64,000 nt of DNA, taken from Trichosporon coremiiforme. Lineage: Eukaryota; Basidiomycota; Tremellomycetes; Trichosporonales; Trichosporonaceae. How positions within the stretch are numbered: the stretch's first letter is position 1; each line of letters begins with the position of its first letter. The translations under genes were made by a program, and so were the position numbers. A model generated the notes under the pieces. It saw nothing but the letters and a program-made list of their open reading frames with translations, had not been told where the DNA came from and made no database searches. Location: the NCBI GenBank assembly GCA_039545355.1, contig BCJJ01000024.1:1-64000 (forward strand), in the 5' to 3' direction. This document shows positions 31,346-42,396 of the stretch, piece by piece.

Positions 31346-31449
31346 CTCACCATAGCTCAGTTGGTAGAGCGTCGGACTGTAATCTGATACCTCCGCTTCG
31401 TTCGAAGCATTCAATCCGCAGGTCCTGTGTTCGACTCACAGTGGTGAGA
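31346..31449 (+). tRNA. tRNA-Tyr (GTA), copy 4, 31-nt intron
   Basis: Mature sequence identical to copy 1. The shortest intron (31383-31413) begins TCTGATACC and folds on GCTTCGTTCGAAGC. CACGTG at 31338-31343, 2 nt upstream of the gene. Confidence 0.94.
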
Positions 31450-31450
31450 C

Positions 31451-31455
31451 TTTTT
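31451..31455 (+). terminator. Pol III terminator of tRNA-Tyr copy 4
   Basis: T5 run one base after A73. Confidence 0.8.
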
Positions 31456-32703
31456 GCATGCATGCGGCTCATCCTGGACTGCCTGGAATGCTCAGAGGGT
31501 TCTGGCGGTGGTGATTGGGTGGATGGTGCCTGGTGAACGAACACGTGAATATCTTCCTTAGCGCCGTGCCCTGATCTGCCCGCTGCCCGACGTGAAAATC
31601 TGCGGCCACCTGAGCGCAGCGTACGGTGAGTTGGCAAGTCACCCACCCCTCTCACCCGGCTGCAAGGCTGTCTTTCCTTGCTAGCTATTGGTATGAGCGG
31701 GCACCTCAGTAAGCGCAGTCAGCGGTGACCGGTGATTCCAGCGCAGTGGAACATGCCGCTGCAGATCGCAGCATGCGGCGACCGGTGACACACTCTGCAA
31801 TCAGATAGGAGAAATGGAATGTGCCAAGAAACCCCGGCGACCTCAAGAAGTTGCAGAAACGAACGATGCCGAGTCCGGCACGGTGCAGAGCGGCGGATTG
31901 CTGCGCCGGCGACGGCGTGGTCGGCCCATCTTCATGCCCAGCAATGCCCCGAAACGGCTCCAGAACCGCTCAAACAACGCATGCCGGGCACGGCATGGTC
32001 GTGAGAGGTGGGCACACGGCGGTCTCGGCGGATCTCTGCTGCCGGCGGCGATCTGGTGCGAGCAGATCGGGGCGAGAAGGGCGAGAAGAGCGAGGAGGGT
32101 GGGGGGGCGAGGTGGGGGACACCATGCGCTACGAGCCGCCCAGGAGCGGAGGGGGTAGCGGCGGAGTTCGAGCGGCCTAATGCGAGCGGGGCACTGAGCG
32201 GACGTGAACCAGAACACCGGAACACCGGGCCTCGGAACAAGGCCTGGACCGCGCAGATCCCATGGAAAGGCGCCGAGAAGAAATGGAAGTCACCGCAGAT
32301 CCGTGTCGGAGGACCGCAACAGCGGTACGGAGGTACCGGCGCGTACATCCGTGACGCGGAGACCCCGTAGACGCCGGGCTGCGGGCAGAACGGGCAGAAC
32401 CATGGGCAATGTAGTCTTCTGGAACGGCGACTCACCGTACAGTCACCGGCAACCGGGTGACGATCCGGCATACTTGAGGTAAGGCCGGTCCATGCCGTCG
32501 ATTACCTGCTCGGAAACGGCCCGAATAGCGATACGCATGGTATTTCGCCGACTTCTGGCTCGCTGGATGGTATGCGGCGTGCACGGCATACACGGCGAGC
32601 TGCTGAACTGGTATGTAGAGTGGAATGCGCCGCCGGGATACCGGAACGGCGAGCTGGGCCAGAGGCGAGAAGTGGCCGGGGTCCCGCCCAGCGGGCCAGG
32701 CGC
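31456..32703. other. intergenic between tRNA-Tyr cluster and tRNA-Leu
   Basis: No gene recognised. Near 31722-31788 two copies of a GCGGYGACCGGTGA-like phrase flank an imperfect hairpin (GCCGCTGC...GCAGCATGCGGC). The long GC-rich open frames between 31800 and 32480 have no domain and no splice structure. Confidence 0.5.
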
Positions 32704-32812
32704 GGATCGATACCCAAGTCCGGTTTAAGGGGCTCGACTCAAGTCAGCGACTTGATCCGAAACAGGATCTTCGAGTGCGTACGCATCGTGGGTTCGAATC
32801 CCACTCGATCCA
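32704..32812 (+). tRNA. tRNA-Leu (CAA) with a 26-nt intron
   Basis: Acceptor GGATCGA/TCGATCC with A73, type II variable arm TGCG-TAC-GCA, anticodon stem CTCGA/TCGAG, anticodon CAA, T arm GTGGG-TTCGAAT-CCCAC. The intron (32744-32769) follows G37 and contains the phrase ACTTGATCC, complementary to part of the anticodon region, as expected for the intron helix. Eukaryotic tRNA-Leu(CAA) genes commonly carry introns. Confidence 0.93.
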
Positions 32813-32824
32813 ACTGCTCAGTGC

Positions 32825-32829
32825 TTTTT
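32825..32829 (+). terminator. Pol III terminator of tRNA-Leu
   Basis: T5 run 13 nt after the tRNA-Leu 3' end. Confidence 0.7.
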
Positions 32830-35070
32830 GGGCGGCCGTTAGTTGCCGGTCCGGTCGCCTGCTCGCCTGCTCGACCGTTCAGTCCAGCGGTGGAGTGAGC
32901 GGATAACGTTGCGGAGCCAACCAATTGACCGTCCCGCGATATCGGATCGTTCGTCGTTGGGGATGAGAGCCTACGACGCTCCGGCGACATGCATTCAACC
33001 GCTGCGTTTTGCACGGCATCTTGCAGAGCACGCCGCTGCAGAAGAGTTGTACATCGGCAACTCTAGTATATCCGCGAAGTTCCAACCAAGACCCCGGGCG
33101 CTTGCATCGGGGATCGAGCCCCGTGGAGCGGCGAAGACGTCGATCTTTGGTTGCTCGGGCGGAACTAACTCTGCCATCCGTTATGCCGCCAGGATGACGA
33201 ACTTCTCGTTACCTTCGAGGTCGGAGGTGGCTCCACGCAGATTCAGTGTCTCCCACGGGTGCAGCTGTGCCGCGAGAGGTCGCCAAATCACGTGTCACAG
33301 CGTTTGACTGAGGAGATCGCCTGGTGGCACCTACTGATGGCCGTACAGGGAAGCCACCCTGTCCAGATTGCATGAAAGACTCAGCTGCAACTCGCATATG
33401 CAGTTGTAACTGATCAGATCACACTCTTGATGGACACATTCTTCTCCGAGGTTGCGCAGAGCCTTCCTTCCAGTTGTCGGCATGTGTCACATCAGCGGCT
33501 AGTGGTACACCGTTGCGGAGATCGCGCGACGGTCGGATACATCTGGGCCGCAGATCGCCCAGCACGGCAGAGGCGGTCGTGTGCACATGTGCCGATCACA
33601 CTAGTCCAGTCCAGACGATTGCGTAGGTAGCCTGAGGCAGATATCGGCATCAAACGTGACCAGCGGATGGTACCATACCGACGAGCAACAGTGGCATCGG
33701 CCGGACACATCTGGCCGCAGTGTTGGCAGCCATTACGCAGATGGCATATGCTGATCACCGATCAGACGTGCCTCGGACACATCCGCTGCTGTTATTGCTC
33801 ACGACCTGCAGAGTTCGGCATTTACAGGGCGAGATGGCGAGCGGCGATGTCCAGACGCCGATCGCACGCTTCCGTGCTGGAATCTGACGGCTAGATGTGT
33901 CCGCCGAGCGGGCGGTCGGTAAAGCCGAGAAACACCTATGCAATGCAGCCTGCGACAGTTGGGCTCCGCGGCAGCCATATCACACTGCGTCTCACATCTT
34001 AGCGTGCCGATGCTCGGCATCGCTGTCTGGGTTCAGAACAGCGCTCGGTATTGCACAACGTAGTGTGCATTTGCATCGATGCCGGCCAGGCACGCACGGA
34101 GCCACACTGTGCAGGCAGGAGGTATAACGATCCGGCGTGATAGCAATTACTCTGTGCAATACGCTGGCGGGCAAGGTGTGCGGGGCAGGTACGGCGATCA
34201 CGGTCTTTGCAGGACGGGCGGTCCGAAGCCCCGAATCCGACCGTGGCTCATCGCCGGAGCGCACATGGTTAGCACATGATGGGAGATATGGGGATACCAC
34301 GGAGATTCGCCCCTCGCCGCCGCCCTCTGCTCTCACATCTGGGCTCCATAACGGCAACAAGTCTTAGGCACCGAGGAGGGCGAGATATGATTGCAACTCT
34401 GGATTTGAAGCGAGAGCGGACTGTTGATCCGGTCTGCGGATGTATGGCTTGGGTGCAAGGTGCGATTTCAATTCATGCCTGGTGACTTGGGCGGTCGCGG
34501 ACAGGTGGGAGGGCGAGCGGTGGCGCGCATCCTCGCACCCACCCCCGCCCGGCCGGTCCGAGATATGATGCGAGGCTGGGTGTGTATTGGCTATGGCATA
34601 TGGGATATGGAAGGCTTCGTTGATGACAACAGGGGCGAGAGGTCTGGCATGGCATGAGGGGCCCGATACGGACTTCATCGTCTTCAATACCTGGAGGTTC
34701 ATGCACATCTATGGTGCACGGTGCGCCTAAAGATCGGCAATGTCGATCACATGACGTCGCTGAGAGCAATGCAGTGGTCCAAGTATTAGGGAGAACGAGC
34801 TTGGTACAGCATCAGATATGACAGAGCAGCTTGAGCTGGCAAGCATAACGGTGGGCGTGATGTGCGAAATGGTGCCCGACTTGGCATAGCGAGCTCCGAG
34901 CTTGGCGTCAATAGCCGGGCATCGCAACGGAGTATTGCCTTTCGGCGCCAACGCTGCCAGATCTCGCATCAGCGGTAGCGACGACGCTGTCGGTCACGTT
35001 GTGCAACACATACATGAAACCAAATGATGCATGTGCGATGGCCGGGCGCAGCGCCAAGATGCGTCGTTTC

Positions 35071-35219
35071 GTGTGATAACATAAAGTAAGCTTTACAAGC
35101 AGCGTGTGATAACACAATAGGCTTTGGCACAAGCTCCGCGGGCGGTGTGATAACACTCCAGGCTAGTTCGCACATAATGAGTTCGGCGGTGTGCGTTCTG
35201 GATGAGGGGGTGTGATAAT
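35071..35219 (+). repeat. four spaced GTGTGATAAY motifs
   Basis: GTGTGATAAC occurs at 35071-35080, 35104-35113 and 35145-35154, and GTGTGATAAT at 35210-35219, all in the same orientation with 23-55 nt of unrelated sequence between. Each contains TGATAA, the core bound by GATA-type zinc-finger factors. Confidence 0.75.
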
Positions 35220-36722
35220 CAGCTGGCCGCGTAGCCCGCATAGACCGCATGGTCGCCTGCTTCGGATACGTCGCTGCATGCGGTGGGCCACCGTGCGGTG
35301 TCCAGATGCAAGCGGGCATGCAGGCAGAGATGTGATGTCGGGTGCAGGGCTTGATTGGATTTTCTGGCCGATGACGACTATTCCCGGCTGCTTATTGGAC
35401 AGGATGGCCCCATTCAGGAAAACTATTAGTGATGCTGGCTACCTGTCTGAGCTTTCATGTGTCAATGCCCATTTGCTTCCGATCCTCACCTTGCGGACCG
35501 CAGGTGATCACGGAGAACGGGCCGTTTCGCTCTCGGCGTCCCTCTGTACTGGGAATTGGAGCTCCACTTCTGTGCAATGCAGCCAACGAGGTGATAATCA
35601 TCACGGCGGGCATTACGCATCGATGCGCCGGCCATGCCATATTCCAGGATCGGCGTCGGCGTCGGCGTCTAAAGATGGTCATACGCGTATGCAGACGCCG
35701 GTGGAGTGGTTATTGAAATGATGCAGCCACAGTGGAAAACAGCAGCGAGCAGGTGACCAAGATCGCCCATCGAGAAGCATGGCGGACCCCATGATGTGTT
35801 AACATCGGCCATCTACAGCTGTACGCTGCCATGTTCAATGCCCGAGTAAGAACGGCACGTGGTCTTTCGTAATCGTTCTGGCTGGCCATCGCCCAATCGT
35901 CGGCCTCCCTAAGTCGGCTGTCGATCTCCTCGGTCCAAGCATTTCTCACCTATCGCCCCTGGGATGGCCGGTGACGCCAGTCGTGTACATTACGATTGTG
36001 GCGTAGCTTGACTATTAGGAGTCCTGCTTCATCGAAGCAACACAGCTCTTTGGGTTACCGAAAGCGATTCGTTGCACAAGCACTTGGTCTGTTGCCATCA
36101 TTCCAGATCACCTAGCATGCGTGCTGCAGCCTAATTGATGCGGTACCCATCCAACAGACCACTGAGTGCTGGTTGTTTGATCAGTTCGGCCTTTTGCGTT
36201 CGCCTATATGCCGTGCAAGGTGGGGGATAACCAGGTGGGGTACCATAGTTGCCACAATCACCGTTCACGTGACTGCCTCGAGCTGGCGTTCACCCAACAA
36301 CCTCTCCCCAATGCAATGACAGAGAACCATCAGACCAGGTCAAGTTGAGCCGCACCTAAGCGAGCCTGCTCTATAGAGTTGCATCATCGTGATTTCCAAG
36401 GAGGCGCCGATCGTTCAATTGCGGGCTTCGGTTCGTGTGGCAACAGATGGTGCCACTGAGGTCAGTGGCACTAACAGCCTGTGTTTCCAAACACTGCACA
36501 TCTGGATCTCCGAGGCAGACGTCGACGCCTCGAGTGATGCCTAACGCACAGATGGCATAGCACATGTCTGGAGCTCCATGTTGGCACCGCCCAGATCTGC
36601 CTATCGAAGGCGTGGCAATAGGCAGGTGTCACGCCACCTGGGATTGCAACACACAGATCGCCGAAGCTCAACTGAAGTCTGGTATCGATCGGAAAGGCTG
36701 CCCGCTCGCATTCCAGAGATTA

Positions 36723-36760
36723 GACCTCACAGGATGTGAGGTCCGCCTGACGAGGCGGAC
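36723..36760. repeat. two overlapping perfect hairpins
   Basis: GACCTCACA pairs with TGTGAGGTC (9 bp, 3-nt loop, 36723-36743). GTCCGCCT pairs with AGGCGGAC (8 bp, 4-nt loop, 36741-36760). They share GTC at 36741-36743, so only one can form fully. Confidence 0.75.
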
Positions 36761-37363
36761 GATGTGATACTCGATCGCCGGTACGATCAAAGATGGTGTG
36801 TTACATAATCACTGATAGACATCTCAAGCGCAACCATAACCGAAGGGTGGCATCAGGTGAAACGCATATCTTAGATATCGGACGCTGTTGCAAAAGATGA
36901 TCTCGGGGATTGGCGCTCGAGATAAGGAGATAACGGTGGATCTGGTGCTTGGAGGACCATGCATCGTTATTTGACCAGCAACACGAATGGGTCTTTGGTT
37001 TCTGGCTGGGCGTTTTTTTCAAACGTGGTGGTGGGCCAGGGCGGGGTTCGTGTTTTGTGCGTTGGTGAGCAGACATGGTATTAGCACCGCCTCGGTGCGT
37101 TGAAATGCAAAGATTTGGAGAGAGGTCTAATCGTAAAAGAGATTCCGCTAATGTATGAGTAATCCCGAGGCGAAAGCGCGAAACGGAGGAGAAATGTGTC
37201 TGCAGGCAGTTGGCTTCGCCAAGTTGCAAATGCCGCGTGACGCCGACGGACCTACCGATTTCACACACCCGCCAGTTTTTGCAATAGCCACTGGTCGACG
37301 AGCTCAACCACCGGTCACCACCAACACACACCACGATTCTAGCGTACAGAGCGTACAGCGACC

Positions 37364-38999
37364 ATGGCCGACGCGAAGCCGACACAACCTGCGAATGGCG
37401 GTACCTCCGCCCCGTCCGCTTCTCCTGCCAACAATGCTGGTACGAACCAGCCGCAGGCGAAGCCCAGCGGGGGTAGCCAGTCCGCATCCACACCGGAAGG
37501 AGGAGCTGCTCACAAGGTGAGTAGTAGCACCGGGCACCTCGGCATTGCTTCTCATCCCATGTACCATCTTGTCTTGGGGACTCGGGTCTTCCTCACGGCC
37601 CACCCCTGCTGCACTGCACCTCATCTCATCTCATCTCATCTCATCTCATCTCACCTCATCTATTGTCCTCTTCCTCTTCGGATGCCATGGGCCCTTAGGC
37701 CCTTAGACGCTTGGGATTTGCCACCCACCATAGCCTGGATGCTCATCGCTTTTCACGAATACGTTACTGACCCCCGCCCAGGACCGTCATGAGCCGAGAG
37801 GACGTAAGCCGAATGACCAGCTGCCCCCCTCAAGGGCGCGCGAGGTCCAGCGTGCTTTCCGTCTCCGTCGTGCAGAGCACCTCGCCACCCTCGAGGAGCG
37901 TATCCTGATCCTCGAGACGGAGAACTCGCAGCTGCGTGCCCTTCTAGCGCTACCTGAGGCCGACCGGCCAAAGATTGGATCGGGTCCTACTGGCCGCGGC
38001 AAGTCGTTGAAGGATGGAGGAGTACCCATGAGCGAGCGTGTTCGTGCGCGCAAGGAAGCCCGTGCTCGCGAGCGTATTGCGAGGGGTCTGCCGCCCGACG
38101 CTCGCCTCGGAGACTCTGACACAGACGACGAACGATCCTCTCACGGTCGCTCGCCCAGTGTTACGACTGCTCAGAATACTCTTCCCGCGACAAACCAGCC
38201 ATCAAACAACAACCCCGGCCAGGCTGCTCCTCAGCCCAACGCAACGGCGGGAGCGATCCCGCTCTTCTCGTCGGCGGCTGACCTGCCCGCGCCGTACAAC
38301 TTCAACCTCCCCACCCCGTTCCAGCTCCCGATCTCGCCGGAGCCGCACTTCGACTACAACACGGGTAATCTTGATTTCAAGGCACCATCCCCCAACCCCT
38401 TCCCTATCTTCTCCATGTTTGATAACAACAACAACAACCAAGGAGACCAGAACCGCCAGAACCAGCAGCAGCAACAGCAACAGCAGCAGCAGCAGCAGCA
38501 GCCCCCGCAACTGCCTGGCCTCAGCCAACAGCCGACGCCACTCACCGCGGACTCGTCGAAGCCTTCACCGATGTCACCCGCCACGGGTGCCGGCTCCGTG
38601 TCGCAGCCGGACCTGCTCACGCGCCTGAAGGCGTGCTGCCACCTGTCCGACTCGCACGTCGTGAACGACCCTGGACTGCTCATCTTCGCGACGCGCCTAT
38701 GCCAGTCGTTCCCTTGCCCGTTCGGCGGTTCCCACCCGGACTCGACGCCGAGCGACGACCCGGAGCAGATGCTGCTCGAGGATGCTTGGCGTGCGCTCAA
38801 AGCGACACTCGACCCCGGAGGCGAGGCGGACGGAGAGAACCGCATCAACACGGGCCGCATGGCGGCCGAGCTCGTCGTCCGTGCCGGCGCTTCGCGCGGT
38901 AACGGACAGTGGATCGTCTGCCGCTTCAAGGAGGGCATGACGATCAAGAAGCAGCTGATCCAGGGCCTTGTCGCCGGCTTTGGCGGCAAGCTCGACTAA
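37364..38999 (+). CDS. bZIP transcription factor, Yap-like but atypical
   Basis: Two exons, 37364-37516 and 37782-38999; 1371 nt, 456 residues. Seen: a basic region at about 57-81 (GRKPND..., then SRAREVQRAFRLRR) followed by a leucine zipper with L88, L95 and L102 and an Asn at 99. The QRAFR core resembles Yap/Pap1 proteins, but the residue matching the invariant bZIP Asn (four before that Q) is Ala 70. The middle is Asn/Pro-rich with a polyQ tract (about 38460-38505). The C-terminus has a Cys-containing domain (KACCHLSDSHV..., RLCQSFPCPFGG) that may be analogous to the redox-sensing CRD of Yap proteins, and ends KQLIQGLVAGFGGKLD. The 265-nt intron is long for this window and contains a pentanucleotide microsatellite. 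DNA binding and redox sensing are inferences. Confidence 0.82.
37621..37661 (+). repeat. TCATC pentanucleotide microsatellite
   Basis: About eight tandem TCATC/TCACC units in the bZIP intron, one of them with a T-to-C change. Confidence 0.9.
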
Positions 39000-39341
39000 G
39001 CGGGGCGTATAGAGCACATACATGTAGGACGAGACGACGGGACAGTGGATCGAATGGTTCTGTTGTAAAGAGATGTTTGTAATCTTGGGCCTCGATGCAT
39101 CTTCCTTGTTGGTATGACCATCTACTGCTGTCCGAAGTTCGGAGATCAGATAAGCTGCAGCCGAAGAATTAAGGGTCCCGGCAATATTAAACTCGCTTTT
39201 TCCGTGTCCCGCGTGCCCGTTGAGCCGCACCACCGAGCACCGGGCCTCCACTTTGCCACTCGGTGCAACGAATTTCAGTACACCCTGTCCACTCTTCCCT
39301 CGAGTTTGCGAGCTCACCATCATCGACAGACTGCAGACACC
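39000..39341. other. intergenic, bZIP 3' end / OXLD1-like promoter
   Basis: 342 nt with no recognised feature beyond presumed UTRs. Confidence 0.4.
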
Positions 39342-39785
39342 ATGACCCAGACAATCATTCCCGACGAGGACGACGTGCGCGACTTTGTCCAGGACTACTC
39401 GGACATCAAGCGGTTGACGCCGTCGCGCGCCAACGACCTGCTTGACAAGATCATGGCGGACACCCAGCCGCAGGAGCCAGATGCCGATGTGAGTAGCGGT
39501 GCGATGGCTATGGTGGAGACGCATCCGCAACAGACAGGGGAGTGCTGAGTCTGGTCTTGACAACCCCAGCCCCGTTCCCCTTGCCCTGTTGCGGGCGTAA
39601 GGTCACCCCTACCGTGACACGCAGCTTCTGAAATGAAGGAGAGAGCTAACGCCCAGGCTTGCTGTGGCTCCAGCTGCTGTCCCTGCGTCATGGACACTTG
39701 GCGCGAGGAAGTCGCGATCTGGAAGGCGTTCCGTGCCGGTGGTACCGTTGACGCCGAGGCAATGGCGAAGAAGTACCCGAAGTAG
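39342..39785 (+). CDS. OXLD1-like small Cys-rich protein (oxidoreductase-like domain)
   Basis: Two exons, 39342-39488 and 39657-39785; 276 nt, 91 residues. The C-terminal half has the motif ACCGSSCCPCVMDTWREE followed by a helix (VAIWKAFRAGG), matching the short oxidoreductase-like N-terminal family (OXLD1 in animals), where a CCGxGCxPCVxDxYxxEL pattern is followed by W. The N-terminal half is acidic and helical (DEDDVRDFVQDYSDIKRLT). The intron ends GCTAACGCCCAG. OXLD1-type proteins are mostly mitochondrial and of unclear function; I see no obvious presequence here. Family assignment rests on the Cys motif alone. Confidence 0.75.
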
Positions 39786-40907
39786 GACCACCGCACATCT
39801 CTACCACCTTCCTTCCTTCCCGCCATTGGCCCTCACATTTCATCTCATACCACATGGCCTAGCATAAGAAGCATAGAAGGACTAGACTAGACTGACTAGA
39901 GGACGTTGTACCACATGTATTTCTTGACTGGACGAAAAGATCCCCACGTCCCGCATGTTGGACTGTGTGGTCAGGACAGGGCCCGCCCGCCCAGGCCTTC
40001 GTTCAGGTATTGCGTCAGGTTTGCACTCTTCTCGGTGTGCAGTTCTGCATAGATCTGGCTCCTATACGGCATCCAGCCAGGCCCAAACCAGGACCAAACC
40101 CGCCGCCCGCCATCAGGCACTCCGGAACGGGCCGTACGGACGGAACAGTCTCTGCGCCGTCGATGCCATAGACGTCCGCCTGTCCGTCCTCGGCGCATAC
40201 GGAACCAGGATACAGGAACCCGACCAGAGGGGGCGAGTAGGCGAGCAAGCAGGAGGCGGGGCAACGAAGAGCCGGCGTCGCATGAGGGTTGCAAAATGGA
40301 TGAAAGGGAGGCAAGGCGCACGATCCAGGGCCGAGGTGCATGGCGCCCATCGCTAGAACAAAAATCTCGGTCCAAGCGCGATCCTTCCTTTACGTTTTCC
40401 TTACGTTCCTGCGATTTCCTTACCGATCTCACCCTTTCCTGACCATTGTCGACCATTCAAACCCGGCGCGTTCATTCACTGGCGTCATGCGTTGAGTGCC
40501 GGCGCCCACCACTCTGGTTTGACAGGGTGCGCTGGTGCGCTGGTTGCAGCGTCGCCCGGGCGGCCAAGTGCTCGATCCTCGATGCACCTAGACCCGGACC
40601 AGGCGCCCGCACGCCGCACAGTGCTCTGCGACGTCCGGGGACGAACGTGTCCAGATCTGCACCTCTTCTGCATCACTCACTACCATATCCTGAACACAGC
40701 TCTCTGCGATCGCAGCAAGATACACGCTCAAAACAGTTACTCTTAAGTCTTGGCTCGGCTCGCTTTCTCTGGACGGTTTTGCCATCTCAGGCTTTTAGCC
40801 AACATTGCTGGCCTGATCTCGATCTCGACCACTACTCGACTCGATCACATTTCCCATCGCTATCTCCCTCTCTCCAAAGACTGTCGACGACCGCGTTGAC
40901 TACGGCC
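39786..40907. other. intergenic, promoter region of the 484-residue gene
   Basis: 1.1 kb, nothing recognised. ORFs on both strands look random. Confidence 0.45.
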
Positions 40908-42396
40908 ATGGCACACAGCGTATCAGGCATTCGCGCTCCGTACGCCGAGGGCCTCGTGAGTTCTAACTCGCTTGCCGAACTGACCCCAGCACCGCGGCCC
41001 CGACACACTGCCCACAAGCTTCACCTACATTGCCTACCGATACCTCAACCGACCAGTATGGTTCGCAGCCCGCGTACTCGAGGACGCTCGTTCGCCCGCC
41101 GAGATCGAGTATGAAGAGCGTCGTGTCTCCCTCTCCTCCACCGAGAGCGAGGAGCTCCTCCGCCCGCAGCGCATGAGCTACGCCGGCCCTTTACCGACTA
41201 TCCCGAAGAGCAAGGGGAACGAGTGGAAGCGCCGCACAGCTCCAGTTGGCATGATGGGACTGAGTGGGATACACACGCCCCCTTTGAGCCCCAAGACACC
41301 AGCAAGGCGTGCGGGCTCCCCTGCGGCTCTGATCGGAGCCGCTATGCTGAGCCAGGCTAGCCCGACCCCGCCCTCCTCTACGGCCGGCTCGCCTACGCCC
41401 TTCAGCACGACGCCCGGACGCCCTGTTTTAGGCCGACCGGCTAGTGCCCGGTTCGCGCGCTCCACCACGCCTCCGGTCAGCTCGCCGGCTAGCTCTCCCG
41501 CCCCCAGCCCGAGCAGCGCACACAAGGTCAGGCCGTGGGAGAAGCGGCTCTCTGGTCTCAGTGCGACACCGGAGCGATCTGACTCGTTAGAGAGCACGGC
41601 GTCTGCTGCGTCAACTATTAGCACATACAGCTACGACGTGCAGGTTGTGCGCGCAGCGCGGGTCTCAACACATGAAGGCGTGCTCGCGAGCCCGATCCTG
41701 GGCAAAGCAGCCAGCCTCAAGAGCCGGCCCACATCTCTCTCGGCGTCCACGCCCCGCCTATCTGTCCCCTCGATCCAGCCGGAAGACGCAGCCGGGGAAG
41801 ACGACAGCTTCCTAGCGTACCTGAACCCAGCAGCAGGAGGGGAGGAACTCGAGCCGATCCTCGAGATCATCAAGCCCTCACCCGAGGAGACCGAGCGGAA
41901 AGCAGGCGAGATGCTCTGGCTCGTGGAGAACATCTCGGGCCACCAATTCTACGTTCCCGACTCGGACGTCATCGCCGTCCCGGAAGCGGAACACCGCCGC
42001 CTCCGAGCGCAGGAGAACCGACACTTCTGGCCCGTGTATACGTCTCAGCTCGAGTTCCTCGCCCTGCGGCGGCGGGATATTCGCCGGCGGCACCGCGCCA
42101 ACCGGGCCTACGCCAGCGGTAGGGAGACGCCCAGCGCTCTACTCGTTGAATTTACGGATCGGTTCGAGTACGCGGACAGCCATGAGCCGCCGCTGCCTGG
42201 GCAGCACGATGCGGCGCTCAACGCCGCTTTCAGGAGCCTAAGGAAGGCGGAGGGGCTGCCTGCTGAAGATGTGGTTCTGTCCGAGAGTGGAGAGATGGTC
42301 ACGCTGCGCAGCGTAGAGGGGGTCGCTGGCATGCTGAGGGGAGGGTGGTTTGAGTGCGACGACGAGTTCTGGGAGGACGCGAGGGCCTCTTTCTGA
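40908..42396 (+). CDS. hypothetical protein, 484 residues, Ser/Pro-rich with conserved-looking C-terminus
   Basis: Two exons, 40908-40955 and 40990-42396; 1455 nt. The 34-nt intron (GTGAGT ... GAACTGACCCCAG) is very short but canonical for the genome and fuses a 16-residue start to HRGPDTLPTSFTYIAYRYL. Residues about 20-50 include YRYLNRPVWFAARVLEDA, a possible amphipathic or membrane-surface helix. The middle (about 85-260) is low-complexity Ser/Thr/Pro with many SP/TP sites, suggesting phosphorylation. The C-terminal third (about 290-484) is more ordered: EILWLVE-like helix, HFWPVYTSQLEFLALRRRD, then RRRHRANRAYASG and an acidic end. I do not recognise the family. Confidence 0.7.

Larger units (their letters stand above)
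32830..37363. other. 4.5-kb gene-free, AT-richer region with short repeats
   Basis: No gene or RNA gene recognised. By eye the base composition is several percent lower in GC than the coding blocks, mainly from about 33,300 to 37,150. It contains degenerate copies of a CGGAYACATCTGG phrase (about 33535, 33705, 33774), four GTGTGATAA motifs (35071-35219) and two overlapping hairpins (36723-36760). It could be a decayed mobile element or another non-coding domain. I found no transposase, reverse transcriptase or terminal repeats. The last few hundred bases should be the bZIP promoter. Confidence 0.55.

Noticed and set aside
31932..32471. 179-codon open frame on the minus strand between the tRNA genes
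   Set aside because: Cys/Pro/Arg-rich without domain or splice structure; not protein-like.
33040..33135. tRNA-like stretch with CTAGTATATCC and CGGGGATCGAGCCCCG
   Set aside because: The apparent T arm has no proper T-loop start, and no matching acceptor or anticodon stem could be formed on either strand.
32830..37363. possible CRISPR-like or transposon structure in the repeat-containing island
   Set aside because: Repeats are degenerate and irregular, with no terminal repeats and no mobile-element protein; CRISPR arrays are not expected in a eukaryotic nuclear genome.
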